64,000 nt of DNA from Fen-1058 sp964398185 (GTDB taxonomy: Bacteria > Chloroflexota > Anaerolineae > Fen-1058), in the NCBI GenBank assembly GCA_964398185.1, contig CAYNML010000024.1, forward strand, positions 1-64,000. The letters run 5' to 3'. Below are positions 1 to 9,252 of the stretch, in pieces. Every line of letters begins with the position of its first letter. Within the stretch, counting starts at the first letter, position 1. The notes under the pieces are model-generated. The model was given only the letters and a program-made list of their open reading frames with translations, did not search any database and had not been told where the DNA came from. Made by a program: the position numbers and the translations under genes.

Positions 1-43
1 TTGAAGTTTCTGCCCTCACGCATCACGCTTGAGGGATGGTTAT

Positions 44-55
44 CTCGCAATGACG
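44..55. repeat. End of dispersed palindromic repeat, family A (partial copy)
   Basis: The 12-base terminus ctcgcaatgacg is identical to the right end of the complete family A copies at 9701-9823, 62288-62367 and 63063-63148. The matching left arm is not visible and may lie outside the window. It sits just past the 3' end of the first gene, a position similar to the copy at 9701-9823. Confidence 0.6.
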
Positions 56-72
56 GCTAAGCAGTGATTCTT

Positions 73-1197
73 TCAACTACACAGCGCGTGCAGGTCATGA
101 TAAAGCCGCTGCTGCGCGGCCGGGTCTGGCACGTAGGTCACGACGATCAATTTCAGGCCCGGCGTCCACAGGCGTCTGGCCAGCGACAGCACTTCGTTGG
201 GATCGCCCACCATGCGAGCGTGAACGATGACACCGGTATTGACAAAAGCGTCGCGGAAGGCTTCGGGCGTGTTGGGATCAGGATCGGTCTGCGGGCTGAA
301 GGCGGCATCGACCATAAGCAGGTTGTCGATCTTCTTCAGCGCCGGCAGCCAGCGCGCATAATCGCCGCATGAATGGATCGCCACGCCGTCGAAGGCCGCG
401 CCAATCTTGATGTTGTCCGCCACGCAGAACCTCTCGTACATGCGCGGCGAGATCATCACCAGATTATCGGTGCTCAAGCCAATGCCTTTGCCCGCGCGCG
501 AACTGGCAAAGCCATGTCCGGGCCGCGCCAGCTGATCGCCGATGAGTTCACTTTGCTTTTGCGTGAAGCGGATGACGACCTCGGTGATGGCCGCCAGGAT
601 TTCCCGCACCCGATCGGGCAACTCGATCAACGCCGTGAAGAAGGCGCTCGTATCGATCAGTTCCGTCGCCACATTGAGCGGCGCTTGCAGATCGCTCCAC
701 GAGATCGGCACACGCCCCTGCGTCTGATCGAGGAAATAGTTGATCGTGTCCAGCGTGTACTGCATGATCGGCACCTGATCAAAATCACGCGGCACGAGCG
801 GCGGCACTTCCGTGATCGCTTTATAAATGGGCCGCACGGCGGGCGCTTGCCCTTCGAACCAGTCGTACTCGCCGCCAAAGGCCGAGGCCGTCGTGCCGAT
901 GCCGTACCACGGTTCAAGGTAGGTTGGCGCGTCGGTCAAGTAATCAAGCGACTTGGTCAAGCCGCCAAGTTGCAGGCGCAATGAGTGACGCATATCGCGG
1001 CAGGCATCGCGGAAGACCTCGCCCACGCGCACGCGCTGCCACACGGCCAGGCCGCCGGGCTTGCTCAGAAAACCGGCGTAGCGCTGATCGGCTTCGGCGG
1101 CGAAAGCTTCGTAGCGCGCCAGATCGAAGTCCTGCGGATCGATCGGCGTGATGGGCATTGCTTGCGCGTCTTTGAGCGTGTAGTCGAAGGTCGTCAT
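73..1197 (-). CDS. Uroporphyrinogen decarboxylase-like (URO-D superfamily) protein
   Basis: This 374-residue protein has the length and TIM-barrel-like pattern of the URO-D/MtaA superfamily, whose members include corrinoid-dependent methyltransferases and many uncharacterised proteins. A His-x-Cys-Gly motif (His275, Cys277) matches the first two zinc ligands of MtaA-type methyltransferases. The glycine-rich C-terminal segment that normally brings the third ligand cysteine is not recognisable: the tail around residues 345-360 has no cysteine. It is probably not a true HemE, because it sits 2 bases downstream of the sulfatase at the end of a transporter operon rather than with haem genes. A role in handling a methylated or modified substrate is possible but is only inference. 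A second, divergent family member lies at 9824-10843. Confidence 0.75.
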   Translation of the reverse strand: MTTFDYTLKDAQAMPITPIDPQDFDLARYEAFAAEADQRYAGFLSKPGGLAVWQRVRVGEVFRDACRDMRHSLRLQLGGLTKSLDYLTDAPTYLEPWYGIGTTASAFGGEYDWFEGQAPAVRPIYKAITEVPPLVPRDFDQVPIMQYTLDTINYFLDQTQGRVPISWSDLQAPLNVATELIDTSAFFTALIELPDRVREILAAITEVVIRFTQKQSELIGDQLARPGHGFASSRAGKGIGLSTDNLVMISPRMYERFCVADNIKIGAAFDGVAIHSCGDYARWLPALKKIDNLLMVDAAFSPQTDPDPNTPEAFRDAFVNTGVIVHARMVGDPNEVLSLARRLWTPGLKLIVVTYVPDPAAQQRLYHDLHALCS

Positions 1198-1199
1198 GT

Positions 1200-2663
1200 T
1201 TAACTTCTCTCCTTCAGACTGGCCGGATAAGGCCGCTGCCAGCCGCGCTGTCCAAACTCGCCGCGCCCCTGATAGCGCGACTTCTCCACGAACTTGTCGC
1301 TATTGGACATCATCAGCGAATCGATCAGATCGCGCTGCATGATCGCATCGAGGCGTTGCATCTCATTCAAGGCGCGTGATTGATACGCCAAATTACGCTG
1401 CTCGTGCGGATCGTCGCTCAGGTTGTACAACGCCACGTGCCCGTTCTTGTAACGGCACAACTTCCACTCATGTGCGATGATCATCAGGCCGAATTCCGTC
1501 GCGCCAAAGACATGATCGCGCGATCGGGTTTGAGGCAGACCCAGTTCCGGCAGCACGATCGAATCACCCCAACCCGACCCCGCAGAGCGGGGCATTCGAT
1601 CCACGCCGGCCAGCGCGACGATCGTCGCCGTCACGTCAGTGAGCGAGACGAGCGACTCAACCGATCGAGCTGATGTTGATCCCGGCAGTTTGACGATCAA
1701 CGGCACGCGGACACTCGGCTCGAAGAAGAGATGCTTACCGATCAAATCGAAATCGCCGAGGAAGTCGCCGTGATCGGACGCGAAGATGATGACAGTGTCG
1801 TCGCGGAAACGGCTGGCGTTCAGCGCCGCGACGATGCGGCCAATGCCCTGATCGATCTGCTGCACCAGCGCGGCATAGTGCGCGCGAATCTTGCGTTTGT
1901 GACTTTCCTGAAAATCGGTGTAATCGACTTGATTCCACGGGCGTTTGGTCATGTTGATGACCAACTCGCGGAACAGGCGGCTGTCGTCGGTGGCGGGAAT
2001 GCTGGCGGGCATGTCTTCCGGCCGATAGAGCTCAGCAAACTCAAGCGGCGGATCGTACGGGCAGTGCGGGCCGGGGAAACCAACCATCAAGGCAAAAGGC
2101 TGATCACCCGTGTAATTCTCGAGGAATTCACCCGTCCGATCAGCCACCCACTTATCGACTTGATGCTCGACCGGAATCTTGCTGATGATCGCGCCTTTGT
2201 TCTCGAAGTAGCCGTCATGTTCACTGCCGTGATATTTGCGCAGGCCGTGTTGCTCAAGGTAAGCGGCGTAATCATCGTGGATGTGGATGTGCCGCTTGTC
2301 TTCAGAGATCACGCGATGGGCAAAGCCTTCGCTCTTGTCCCACGGATAGAAGTGCATCTTGCCGATGGCTTCCGTGTGATAGCCAGCGGCGGCCAACATC
2401 TCCGGCCACGTCTCGATGCCGCACGCGGCGCGATCGGGCCGCAGCCAGCTGGTATTTTCCAGCACGCCATGCTGCAAGCTGTTCATGCCCGTCAACAGTG
2501 AAGCGCGCGCAGGCACGCAGAGCGGCGAAGGCGAAACAGCGCGTCGATAGGTCACGCCTTCGTTGCTCAAGGCGTCGATGTTGGGCGTTGACATGAAACG
2601 CGCCCCGTAGCATCCGAGAAAGTCGGGGCGCAGCTGATCGGGCAGGAGAAAAATGATGTTCAT
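1200..2663 (-). CDS. Type I sulfatase (formylglycine-dependent)
   Basis: The 487-residue protein has the arylsulfatase/alkaline-phosphatase fold signature. The N-terminal metal-binding stretch is at Asp9-Gln10, and the sulfatase motif Cys-x-Pro-x-Arg (Cys49, CVPARASLLTG) marks the cysteine expected to be converted to formylglycine. The later ASDHGD segment supplies further metal ligands. No N-terminal signal peptide is visible, since residues 1-10 begin directly with the core strand, so it is likely cytoplasmic. That fits a substrate imported by the ABC transporter encoded just upstream. Family members hydrolyse sulfate esters from sugars or aromatic compounds, and the substrate cannot be told from sequence. 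The maturation enzyme is not in this window. Confidence 0.88.
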   Translation of the reverse strand: MNIIFLLPDQLRPDFLGCYGARFMSTPNIDALSNEGVTYRRAVSPSPLCVPARASLLTGMNSLQHGVLENTSWLRPDRAACGIETWPEMLAAAGYHTEAIGKMHFYPWDKSEGFAHRVISEDKRHIHIHDDYAAYLEQHGLRKYHGSEHDGYFENKGAIISKIPVEHQVDKWVADRTGEFLENYTGDQPFALMVGFPGPHCPYDPPLEFAELYRPEDMPASIPATDDSRLFRELVINMTKRPWNQVDYTDFQESHKRKIRAHYAALVQQIDQGIGRIVAALNASRFRDDTVIIFASDHGDFLGDFDLIGKHLFFEPSVRVPLIVKLPGSTSARSVESLVSLTDVTATIVALAGVDRMPRSAGSGWGDSIVLPELGLPQTRSRDHVFGATEFGLMIIAHEWKLCRYKNGHVALYNLSDDPHEQRNLAYQSRALNEMQRLDAIMQRDLIDSLMMSNSDKFVEKSRYQGRGEFGQRGWQRPYPASLKERS

Positions 2664-2668
2664 GTCAT

Positions 2669-3703
2669 CTACAGTGCCACACCGGCCAGTTCCAACTCAT
2701 CGGCGCGATGGCAGCTGACGAAATGGCCGGGCGTGATCTCGCGGTACTCGGGCGCGTCAACTTTGCAGCGGTCGATCGCGAACGGGCAGCGCGGATGAAA
2801 ATAGCAGCCCGGCGGCGGATTCGCGGGACTGGGCACATCGCCTTTCAATTCGACATCGCCCGACTCCACGCGCGGATCGGGCACCGGCACAGCCGCCATC
2901 AAAGCAGCGGTATAGGGATGCTTGGGCGCGCGGAATAGTTCCTGCGTTTCCGCCGTCTCGACGATCTTGCCCACGTACATCACGGTCACGCGATCGCAGA
3001 TGTGTTTGACGACGCTGAGATTGTGCGCCACGAACAAATACGTCAGATGCAATTCGCGCTGCAATTCCAGCAGCAGATTGAGTATTTGCGCCTGCACCGA
3101 AACATCCAGCGCGGACACCGGCTCGTCGGCGACAACCAGGCGCGGCGTGGATGCGAGCGCGCGCGCGATGCCGATGCGCTGGCGCTGCCCGCCGCTGAAG
3201 GCGTGCGGAAACCGCTGCATGAATTCCGGGCGCAGGCCCACCAGCTTCAGCAGTTCGGCCACACGCTCAGTGCGCTGCTTGCGATCTTTCATTCCGTTCA
3301 TCAACAGCGGTTCGCCCACGATGTCGAACAGCGTCATGCGCGGGTTGAGCGAGCCGTAGGGATCTTGAAAGATCATCTGGATTTGCGATCGGATCGGTTT
3401 CAGCCCGGCGCGGGATAACTTGGCAAGATCGACGATCGAGCCGTCGGCGTTGCGGAACAGCATCTCGCCGCTGGTGGGGACGTAAGCGCGCAGCACACAG
3501 CGCGAGGCGGTGGTCTTGCCGCAGCCGCTTTCGCCCACCAGCCCCAGCGTCTCGCCCTCGTTGATGAAGAAACTCACATCATCCACGGCGCGGACGTTGC
3601 CGACCAGTTTGCGCCGGAAATCGCCCGAATAGATCGGGAAATACTTGCGCAGATGCTTCACGTCCAGCAGAGGCGTTGCGTTGGATGAAGGCGCGTCGGT
3701 CAC
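2669..3703 (-). CDS. Dpp/Opp-type ABC transporter ATP-binding protein (DppF-like)
   Basis: The 344-residue ATPase has Walker A GESGCGKTT (about residues 57-65), signature SGGQRQR, Walker B RLVVADEP and the C-terminal oligopeptide/dipeptide (oligo_HPY) extension with two paired cysteines (CYFHPRCPF). Its start overlaps the stop of the companion ATPase by four bases, so translational coupling is expected. Together with the genes at 3700-4752, 4826-5968, 5965-6960 and 7088-9133 it forms a complete peptide/nickel/opine-family importer. In organisms like this such importers often carry oligosaccharides, and the neighbouring sulfatase and oxidoreductase point to a modified carbohydrate rather than peptides. 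That last step is inference. Confidence 0.93.
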   Translation of the reverse strand: MTDAPSSNATPLLDVKHLRKYFPIYSGDFRRKLVGNVRAVDDVSFFINEGETLGLVGESGCGKTTASRCVLRAYVPTSGEMLFRNADGSIVDLAKLSRAGLKPIRSQIQMIFQDPYGSLNPRMTLFDIVGEPLLMNGMKDRKQRTERVAELLKLVGLRPEFMQRFPHAFSGGQRQRIGIARALASTPRLVVADEPVSALDVSVQAQILNLLLELQRELHLTYLFVAHNLSVVKHICDRVTVMYVGKIVETAETQELFRAPKHPYTAALMAAVPVPDPRVESGDVELKGDVPSPANPPPGCYFHPRCPFAIDRCKVDAPEYREITPGHFVSCHRADELELAGVAL

Positions 3704-4752
3704 GATGATCGCTCCACGTCATGATGCAGGAAACAGCTGACTAATTGCCGTTCGCCCCCTGGCGCGCCCACGGGCAGCAAGGCGGGGATGCGCGCATCAC
3801 ACTTGCCGGGTATGGCCTGCTCGCAGCGCGGATGAAACGGGCAGCCGCGCGGCTTGTTGAACGGATGCGGAATCGAGCCGCTGATGGTGGGCAGTTCCTC
3901 GCGCGGCGTCGAGTTGACGCTGGGAATCGAGCGCAGCAGGGCCTGCGTGTAGGGATGTTTGGGCGCGTGGAAGATGTCGTCCACCGCGCCCTGCTCCATC
4001 ACAAGACCGAGATACATCACGACGACGTAATCGGCCACCTGCGCGATGACGCCCAGATCGTGCGTGATAAAGATGATCGCGGCGTTGCGCCGCTCTTGTA
4101 ATTCACGCAGCAAGCGCAGCACTTGCGCCTGCGTGGTCACATCCACCGCCGTCGTCGGCTCGTCGGCGATGAGCAGGCGCGGATTGCACGACAGCGCCAT
4201 CGCAATCATGGCCCGCTGGCGCAGGCCGCCGCTCAGCTGCCACGAATATGCATTGAGGCGCTCTTCCGGCATGGGGATGCCGACGTCGCGCAGCAGATCG
4301 ATCGCGATCTGGCGCGCTTCGCGTTTATTCGTCGTCCGATGGAGCATGATCGCTTCGATGAGCTGATTGCCGATCGTGTGGACCGGGCTGAACGCCGACA
4401 TCGGCTCCTGCGGGATCAGCGCGATCTCCGCGCCGCGAATCGCCCGCATCTCTTTGCCGTGCGGATCGAGCCTGGTCAGGTTGATCGTTTCTTCGACGGT
4501 TGATCCATTCTGTCCAGACACCGATCGGTTCCAGAGAATCTCGCCGCTTTCGATCTTGCCGGGCGGCTCCAGGATGCGCAGAATCGCCTTCATGGTGACG
4601 CTCTTGCCGCAGCCGCTTTCGCCGACGATGCCCAGCACTTCGCTGGGGCGCACCTCGAAGGACACGCCGTCAACGGCTTTGACGATGCCTTCGTCGAGGT
4701 GGAAGTAGGCTTTGAGATCGCGGACGGACAAGAGCGGTTCAGGGTTGGTCAT
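3700..4752 (-). CDS. Dpp/Opp-type ABC transporter ATP-binding protein (DppD-like)
   Basis: This 350-residue partner ATPase has Walker A GESGCGKS (about residues 44-51), signature LSGGLRQR, Walker B LLIADEP followed by TTAVD, the switch histidine in ITHDLGV, and the cysteine-containing oligo_HPY tail (CPFHPRC). It is the first of the two ATPase genes and overlaps the next by four bases. The 73-base gap separating it from the permease gene upstream holds a degenerate repeat, so the ATPase pair may be somewhat uncoupled from the permeases. Confidence 0.93.
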   Translation of the reverse strand: MTNPEPLLSVRDLKAYFHLDEGIVKAVDGVSFEVRPSEVLGIVGESGCGKSVTMKAILRILEPPGKIESGEILWNRSVSGQNGSTVEETINLTRLDPHGKEMRAIRGAEIALIPQEPMSAFSPVHTIGNQLIEAIMLHRTTNKREARQIAIDLLRDVGIPMPEERLNAYSWQLSGGLRQRAMIAMALSCNPRLLIADEPTTAVDVTTQAQVLRLLRELQERRNAAIIFITHDLGVIAQVADYVVVMYLGLVMEQGAVDDIFHAPKHPYTQALLRSIPSVNSTPREELPTISGSIPHPFNKPRGCPFHPRCEQAIPGKCDARIPALLPVGAPGGERQLVSCFLHHDVERSS

Positions 4753-4765
4753 AGTTTAAGCCTGT

Positions 4766-4825
4766 CGTGATGCGTGATGCGTAAAACGTAATGGGTAATG
4801 GGCGTTGTTCATCACTCGTCACTCA
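4766..4825. repeat. Intergenic degenerate repeat (family C)
   Basis: Short iterated units of the type gtgatgcgtgatgcgtaa and taatgggtaatggg are followed by their rough inverted counterpart (catcactcgtcactcatc). The sequence fills the gap between the permease gene and the ATPase gene of one transporter operon. Low-complexity inverted repeats of this style are common dispersed elements in Chloroflexota-like genomes. No function is evident. Confidence 0.5.
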
Positions 4826-5968
4826 TCAATGACTGTATGGATCGGCTGCGTCGCGCAGGCCGTCGCCGACGAGGTTGAACGCCAGTACGGCGATCACGAC
4901 GACTACGCCGGGAAACAGCAGCCACGGCGCGTGCGCAATGGTTTGAATGTTCTGCGCTTCCTGCAGCAGCACGCCCCAGCTGATGGCGGGCGGGCGCAGG
5001 CCCAGGCCCAGAAAGCTCAGCGAGGTTTCGCTGACGATCAGCACCGGGATCGCCAGCGTCGCTGTGGCGATGATGTGACTGCTGAAGGTGGGCACCATGT
5101 GCCGCATGATGATGCGCCAGCGGCTGCAGCCCGCCAGCTCGGCGGCCAGTACGAAATCTTCTTCGCGCAGCGACAGGAAGCGGCCGCGCACCTCGCGCGC
5201 CAGCGTCGTCCAGCCGATCAGCGCCAGGATGATGGTGATGGCGAAGAAGACCTGTTCGGGCCGCCAGTCGCGCGGCAGGGCGGCGGTCAGCGCCAACCAG
5301 ATGGGAATGGTGGGCACAGATTGCAGCAGCTCGATCGTGCGCTGGATGATCATATCGGGTGCGCCGCCGAAGTAGCCGGAGATGCCGCCCAGCACCACGC
5401 CCAGGATGGTACTCAAGATCACGGCGATCATGCCGATGGTCATCGAGGTGCGCGTGCCGTACATCAGGCGCGACCATTCGTCGCGCCCCAGCCGATCGGT
5501 CCCCAGGAAGTTCAAGCGATCTTTGGGATCGCCCGAGGCGGGACCGACGAGATGGATGTTGGTCTCGATCAATCCGAAAATCTTGTACGAGTAACCGGTC
5601 ACAAAAAATGCCACCGGGATCTTCACATTCGGATCAACCTCCCACTCCATGCGCAGCGTCACCGGATTGCGCTGGCCGGTCACGCCGGGCACCCACGGGG
5701 CCAGGCGGCCCTCATCGAACAGATGGAGCGGTCGGGGCGGGATGAAGGCTTGCCGCGCTTCAGAGAACTCCGGCAGCTCGGTCGCAAAGAAGTCGGGCAC
5801 CAGGACCACGGCGTACAACACGATCAGGACGCCCACGCAAATCAACGCCAGGCGGTGCTTCTTGAAGCGCCACCAGATCAGGGTCCAGTTGGACGCGACG
5901 GAGATGCGCTCTTCGTTGTCTTTCTGCTTGGAGACGGGAGTGACGCTCACGGCTTCCTGGGCGCTCAT
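4826..5968 (-). CDS. ABC transporter permease (DppC-like)
   Basis: The 380-residue inner-membrane permease of the Dpp/Opp family has a first transmembrane helix near residues 30-50, a long extracytoplasmic insertion typical of DppC/OppC, and the EAA-type cytoplasmic loop in the C-terminal half (EDFVLAAELAGCSRWRIIMR). The frame stays open for 95 codons further upstream, but that part overlaps dppB and is not plausible. The ATG at 5966-5968 is preferred because it follows a strong GGAGGAG ribosome-binding site and overlaps the stop of the upstream permease as ATGA. Confidence 0.92.
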   Translation of the reverse strand: MSAQEAVSVTPVSKQKDNEERISVASNWTLIWWRFKKHRLALICVGVLIVLYAVVLVPDFFATELPEFSEARQAFIPPRPLHLFDEGRLAPWVPGVTGQRNPVTLRMEWEVDPNVKIPVAFFVTGYSYKIFGLIETNIHLVGPASGDPKDRLNFLGTDRLGRDEWSRLMYGTRTSMTIGMIAVILSTILGVVLGGISGYFGGAPDMIIQRTIELLQSVPTIPIWLALTAALPRDWRPEQVFFAITIILALIGWTTLAREVRGRFLSLREEDFVLAAELAGCSRWRIIMRHMVPTFSSHIIATATLAIPVLIVSETSLSFLGLGLRPPAISWGVLLQEAQNIQTIAHAPWLLFPGVVVVIAVLAFNLVGDGLRDAADPYSH

Positions 5969-6960
5969 GCTCGTGCTCCTCCGGTGCGAATGCGCGGATC
6001 CAGCACAGCCAGCAAAATGTCTGAGATCAGCGTGCCGATGATGGTCAGCGCGCAATAGATCAACAGGATACTGCCCGCCAGATACATGTCCTGGCTTTGC
6101 AGCGCGCGCAAGAGCAGCGGCCCGATATTGGGCAGATTCATCACCGTGGCGACGATGAGGCTGCCGGAGAACAACTGCGGCAGATACCACCCGATGGTGC
6201 TGACCAGCGGATTGAGCGCCAGCCGCACCGGGTATTTCATCACCAGCCGCCATTCAGAGAGACCCTTGGCGCGCGCCGTGACCACATAGGGCTTATTGAG
6301 TTCGTCCAACAAATTGGCGCGCATGACGCGGGTCAGGCGGGCCGTGCCCGCAATGCCGATCACCACCATGGGCAGCCAGATGTGGCTGAGCAGGTTGCCC
6401 CATTTATCCAGACTCCAGGGCGCGTCGACGTATTCGGGCGAGAACAGGCCGGTGACGCTGATCCCGAAGTACGAATACGCGACCCACATCAAGATCAAGG
6501 CCAGCAGGAAGTTGGGAATCGCCACGCCGATGTAGTTCAGCACGGAGAAGAAATAGTCGATGAATGAATGCGGGTGCATGGCGCACAGAATACCAGCGGG
6601 GATGGCGACCACCCAGGTGAAGACAAACGCGAACAGGGCCAGCACCACGGTCAGCATCAGCCGCTCGCCGATGAGCTCGTTGTTGGAGCGTTGATACTCC
6701 AGTGACAGGCCCAGATCGCCGCGCAGGATGTTTTCAATCCAGCGCAGATACTGCACGTGAATGGGCTGGTCGAGACCGAACTGCTCTTTGAGCGCTTCGA
6801 TCTGCTCTGCTTCGACCGACGATCCCGACGAGGCCAGCGTGGCGAGATAGCTGTCCAGATAATCACCGGGCGGCGCCTGGATCAAGACGAAGACGATGAT
6901 CGAAAACAGGAAGAGCAGCACGGGCAGCAAAATCAGCCGTTGGAGCGTGAAGCGCAGCAC
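5965..6960 (-). CDS. ABC transporter permease (DppB-like)
   Basis: The 331-residue permease has an N-terminal helix at about residues 8-28, a periplasmic loop and five further hydrophobic segments, with the EAA-loop motif VTARAKGLSEWRL near residue 230. It starts with GTG at 6958-6960 behind a consensus AGGAGG site, and its TGA overlaps the next start by four bases. It pairs with the DppC-like protein to form the membrane channel. The length (331) is normal for the family. Confidence 0.93.
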   Translation of the reverse strand: MLRFTLQRLILLPVLLFLFSIIVFVLIQAPPGDYLDSYLATLASSGSSVEAEQIEALKEQFGLDQPIHVQYLRWIENILRGDLGLSLEYQRSNNELIGERLMLTVVLALFAFVFTWVVAIPAGILCAMHPHSFIDYFFSVLNYIGVAIPNFLLALILMWVAYSYFGISVTGLFSPEYVDAPWSLDKWGNLLSHIWLPMVVIGIAGTARLTRVMRANLLDELNKPYVVTARAKGLSEWRLVMKYPVRLALNPLVSTIGWYLPQLFSGSLIVATVMNLPNIGPLLLRALQSQDMYLAGSILLIYCALTIIGTLISDILLAVLDPRIRTGGARA

Positions 6961-7040
6961 TGGGTATCCTCCTGTCGATCGATGTCAGAATGCAGCCACG
7001 GCAGACCCGGGCCTCGGGAAGCCGGGCCTACGGACTTGCT

Positions 7041-7073
7041 GTTGTAGGGGCGAGGCGACCTCGCCCCTACAAC
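7041..7073. repeat. Perfect 15-bp-stem hairpin (tagggg-type palindrome)
   Basis: The arms gttgtaggggcgagg and cctcgcccctacaac are exact reverse complements around a 3-base loop. The hairpin lies between the solute-binding-protein gene and dppB. Next to it, at about 7005-7033, is a second GC-rich repeat with two near copies of ccgggcct. The hairpin lacks a T-run on the strand transcribed here. It could stabilise the 3' end of the lipoprotein mRNA and lower expression of the downstream permeases, a common arrangement for binding proteins needed in excess, or it may simply be a dispersed repeat. Confidence 0.75.
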
Positions 7074-7087
7074 TGGCTTACGTGCTG

Positions 7088-9133
7088 TTACTGCTTGAAG
7101 TACCAGGTTTCGGGCCGGGCATTGCCGGGCGTGCGCAGCGGCCAGTCATTGCCTAGCTGCTGCGGGACGTTCATCAAGTTGTTGTTGACGACGGCCACAC
7201 CTTGCACCATGGGCGACAGGCCAATGATGCCGATCTCGTACATCTGCCGGGTCCAGTGATCGTACAGTTCCTTCGCCAGCTTAATCTGCTCTTCGGGGCC
7301 AACCGTCTTGGCCTTGTCCATGATGTCCACAATCTTCTGAATCTCCGGCGTCGGCTCCACGCCTTCCTTGCCGCCCGTGGCGTACCACTGGCGCATTAAC
7401 GGCGCAAAGGCCAGGCCGGGGCTGGTGCGCGGATCGTACTTGGGCGCGCCGGTGAACGGGAAGCCGCCCGTGTCTTCGTTCCAGATTTCGGTCTGGATGT
7501 CGTTGCTGTCGCGCATCTGGAAGTGCAGCGCGCGCTCGCGCACCTGCACGATGGTCTTGATGCCGACCTCTTCCCAGTTCTTGCCCACCAGCTGCGCCAC
7601 ATCGGGCCACGGGCCAAAGGCGGGCACCACCGAAATCTCGATCGTCACCGGGATGTCGGTGCCCGGGTACAGGCGGTAGCCTTCGGCGTTCTTCTTGTCC
7701 AGCCCGATCGCGTCCAGCATCGAATTGGCCTTGGCCTGATCGAATTCGATGTACCGCTGGGCAACTTCATCGCCCGGATAGTACGGATGCCACGGCGCGG
7801 CCACAGCCTGGCGCGGCTCACCCAGCCCCAGGAAGGCCGATTCCTGAATCTGCCCGCGATCGATCGCGTGGGACATGGCGATGCGGAAGTCGCGGTTCTG
7901 CATCAACTTGGCCAGATTCTCGTCTTTGTTGTAGGTCTGGTTGAACATGATCACGGCGTCGGCGCCGCCGAAGCTGGGCCACGTGATGATCTTGTACTTG
8001 CCCGCCTGCTCGTTTTCCTTGAGCACCGGGTAATTCATCATGTTGATGTGCCGGTCCTGTTGATCCAGCTCGCCGGCGATGGCGGCCAGGTTCAACGCCT
8101 GCGTATCGGCGAAGAAGGTGAAGCGCACTTCGTCGATGTAGGGCAGTTGATTGCCGGCGGTGTCTACCCCAACATAGTACGGGTTGCGCTTGATCGAGAA
8201 GACCTGATCGCTGATGCGGGTGGCGGGCGTCCAGGCGGCCATGGTGGGCCGCTCGGGGTTTTCAAACGGCGCGTTCTTGCTGGCGAAGAGCTCGGTCCAG
8301 GTCTTGAACTTGGCATCGGCCACCATCTTGTCGATTGCAGCCTGATCGCCGTACTTGGGATGGAACTGCTTCAGGTAATGGGCAGGCAGGAACGGCGCAT
8401 AGGTGCGGTCGCCGCCGTCCTTGTTGGCCAGTTCGTACAGGAACAAGGTGTTGGGTTCATTGTACGTAAACTTCACGGCGTAATCGTTGAGTTTCTCCAG
8501 TTTGGCCACCGAACCATCGGCATTCCTCATCCACTTGGGCAGCGACGGCGTGATGTCCGTGTTCAGCAGCACATCGTCGTACCAGAACAGGATGTCATCG
8601 GCCGTCAGCGGCTGCCCGTCTGACCACTTGGCGCCTTCACGCAGGAAGACGGTCCACTCCTTGAAGTCGGCCGAATTCTCCCAGCCCTTCGCGATCTTGG
8701 GCTCGACCTTGGTGCCGTCAGGCGAGAAGCGGACGAGGCCGTCAAATACGACGCGGACATAGTTGTTGTAATCGGACGGGCCGGTGAAACCGCGCCGCCA
8801 CACGCCGCCGTACTGACCCACGCCTTCAGCGCCTTCAACCACCAGCGGTTCCTTGGGGAGGCGCTCGTCAACGGGCGGCAGGCTGCCCGCTTTCACCTGA
8901 TCGGCCAGCATGGGGGCTTCGTTGAACTTGGCAGCCGGCGGGGCAGGCGGTTCGGTCGGCTTGACTTCAGCCGGTTTGGGTTCAGCGGGCTTTTCAGTCG
9001 GTTTGACCTCGGCGGGTTTTTGTTCTGCCGGGGCTTGCGTCGCCGGAGCCGGAGTGGGCGGCGGCGTGCAGGCGCCAACGAACAGGGCGACAATCACGAG
9101 AACGGCAAACAATCGATACAGATTGTGTTTCAT
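7088..9133 (-). CDS. Extracellular solute-binding lipoprotein, SBP family 5
   Basis: The 681-residue lipoprotein has a lipobox at residues 19-22 (VGAC, Cys22), then a Pro/Ala/Glu/Lys-rich linker to about residue 70, then a long DppA/OppA-type cluster C binding domain. Recognisable family 5 segments include the WSDGQPLTADD region and MSHAIDR. It is the first gene of the Dpp-like importer operon and starts at an ATG behind AAGGAGC. The long charged linker is typical of surface lipoproteins in Chloroflexota. The ligand is unknown; large cluster C proteins of this size often bind oligosaccharides as well as peptides. Confidence 0.93.
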   Translation of the reverse strand: MKHNLYRLFAVLVIVALFVGACTPPPTPAPATQAPAEQKPAEVKPTEKPAEPKPAEVKPTEPPAPPAAKFNEAPMLADQVKAGSLPPVDERLPKEPLVVEGAEGVGQYGGVWRRGFTGPSDYNNYVRVVFDGLVRFSPDGTKVEPKIAKGWENSADFKEWTVFLREGAKWSDGQPLTADDILFWYDDVLLNTDITPSLPKWMRNADGSVAKLEKLNDYAVKFTYNEPNTLFLYELANKDGGDRTYAPFLPAHYLKQFHPKYGDQAAIDKMVADAKFKTWTELFASKNAPFENPERPTMAAWTPATRISDQVFSIKRNPYYVGVDTAGNQLPYIDEVRFTFFADTQALNLAAIAGELDQQDRHINMMNYPVLKENEQAGKYKIITWPSFGGADAVIMFNQTYNKDENLAKLMQNRDFRIAMSHAIDRGQIQESAFLGLGEPRQAVAAPWHPYYPGDEVAQRYIEFDQAKANSMLDAIGLDKKNAEGYRLYPGTDIPVTIEISVVPAFGPWPDVAQLVGKNWEEVGIKTIVQVRERALHFQMRDSNDIQTEIWNEDTGGFPFTGAPKYDPRTSPGLAFAPLMRQWYATGGKEGVEPTPEIQKIVDIMDKAKTVGPEEQIKLAKELYDHWTRQMYEIGIIGLSPMVQGVAVVNNNLMNVPQQLGNDWPLRTPGNARPETWYFKQ

Positions 9134-9252
9134 CTCAGCGCTCCTTGTTGTGACATGGGTTCAAGCGATCGGGTCGATTCACTCGATGGGCGAACATCAA
9201 CAAAACGATCGGGCGGTGGCGGCCTCCTTTCTCCTCTTTGTTTTTTCAGCGC

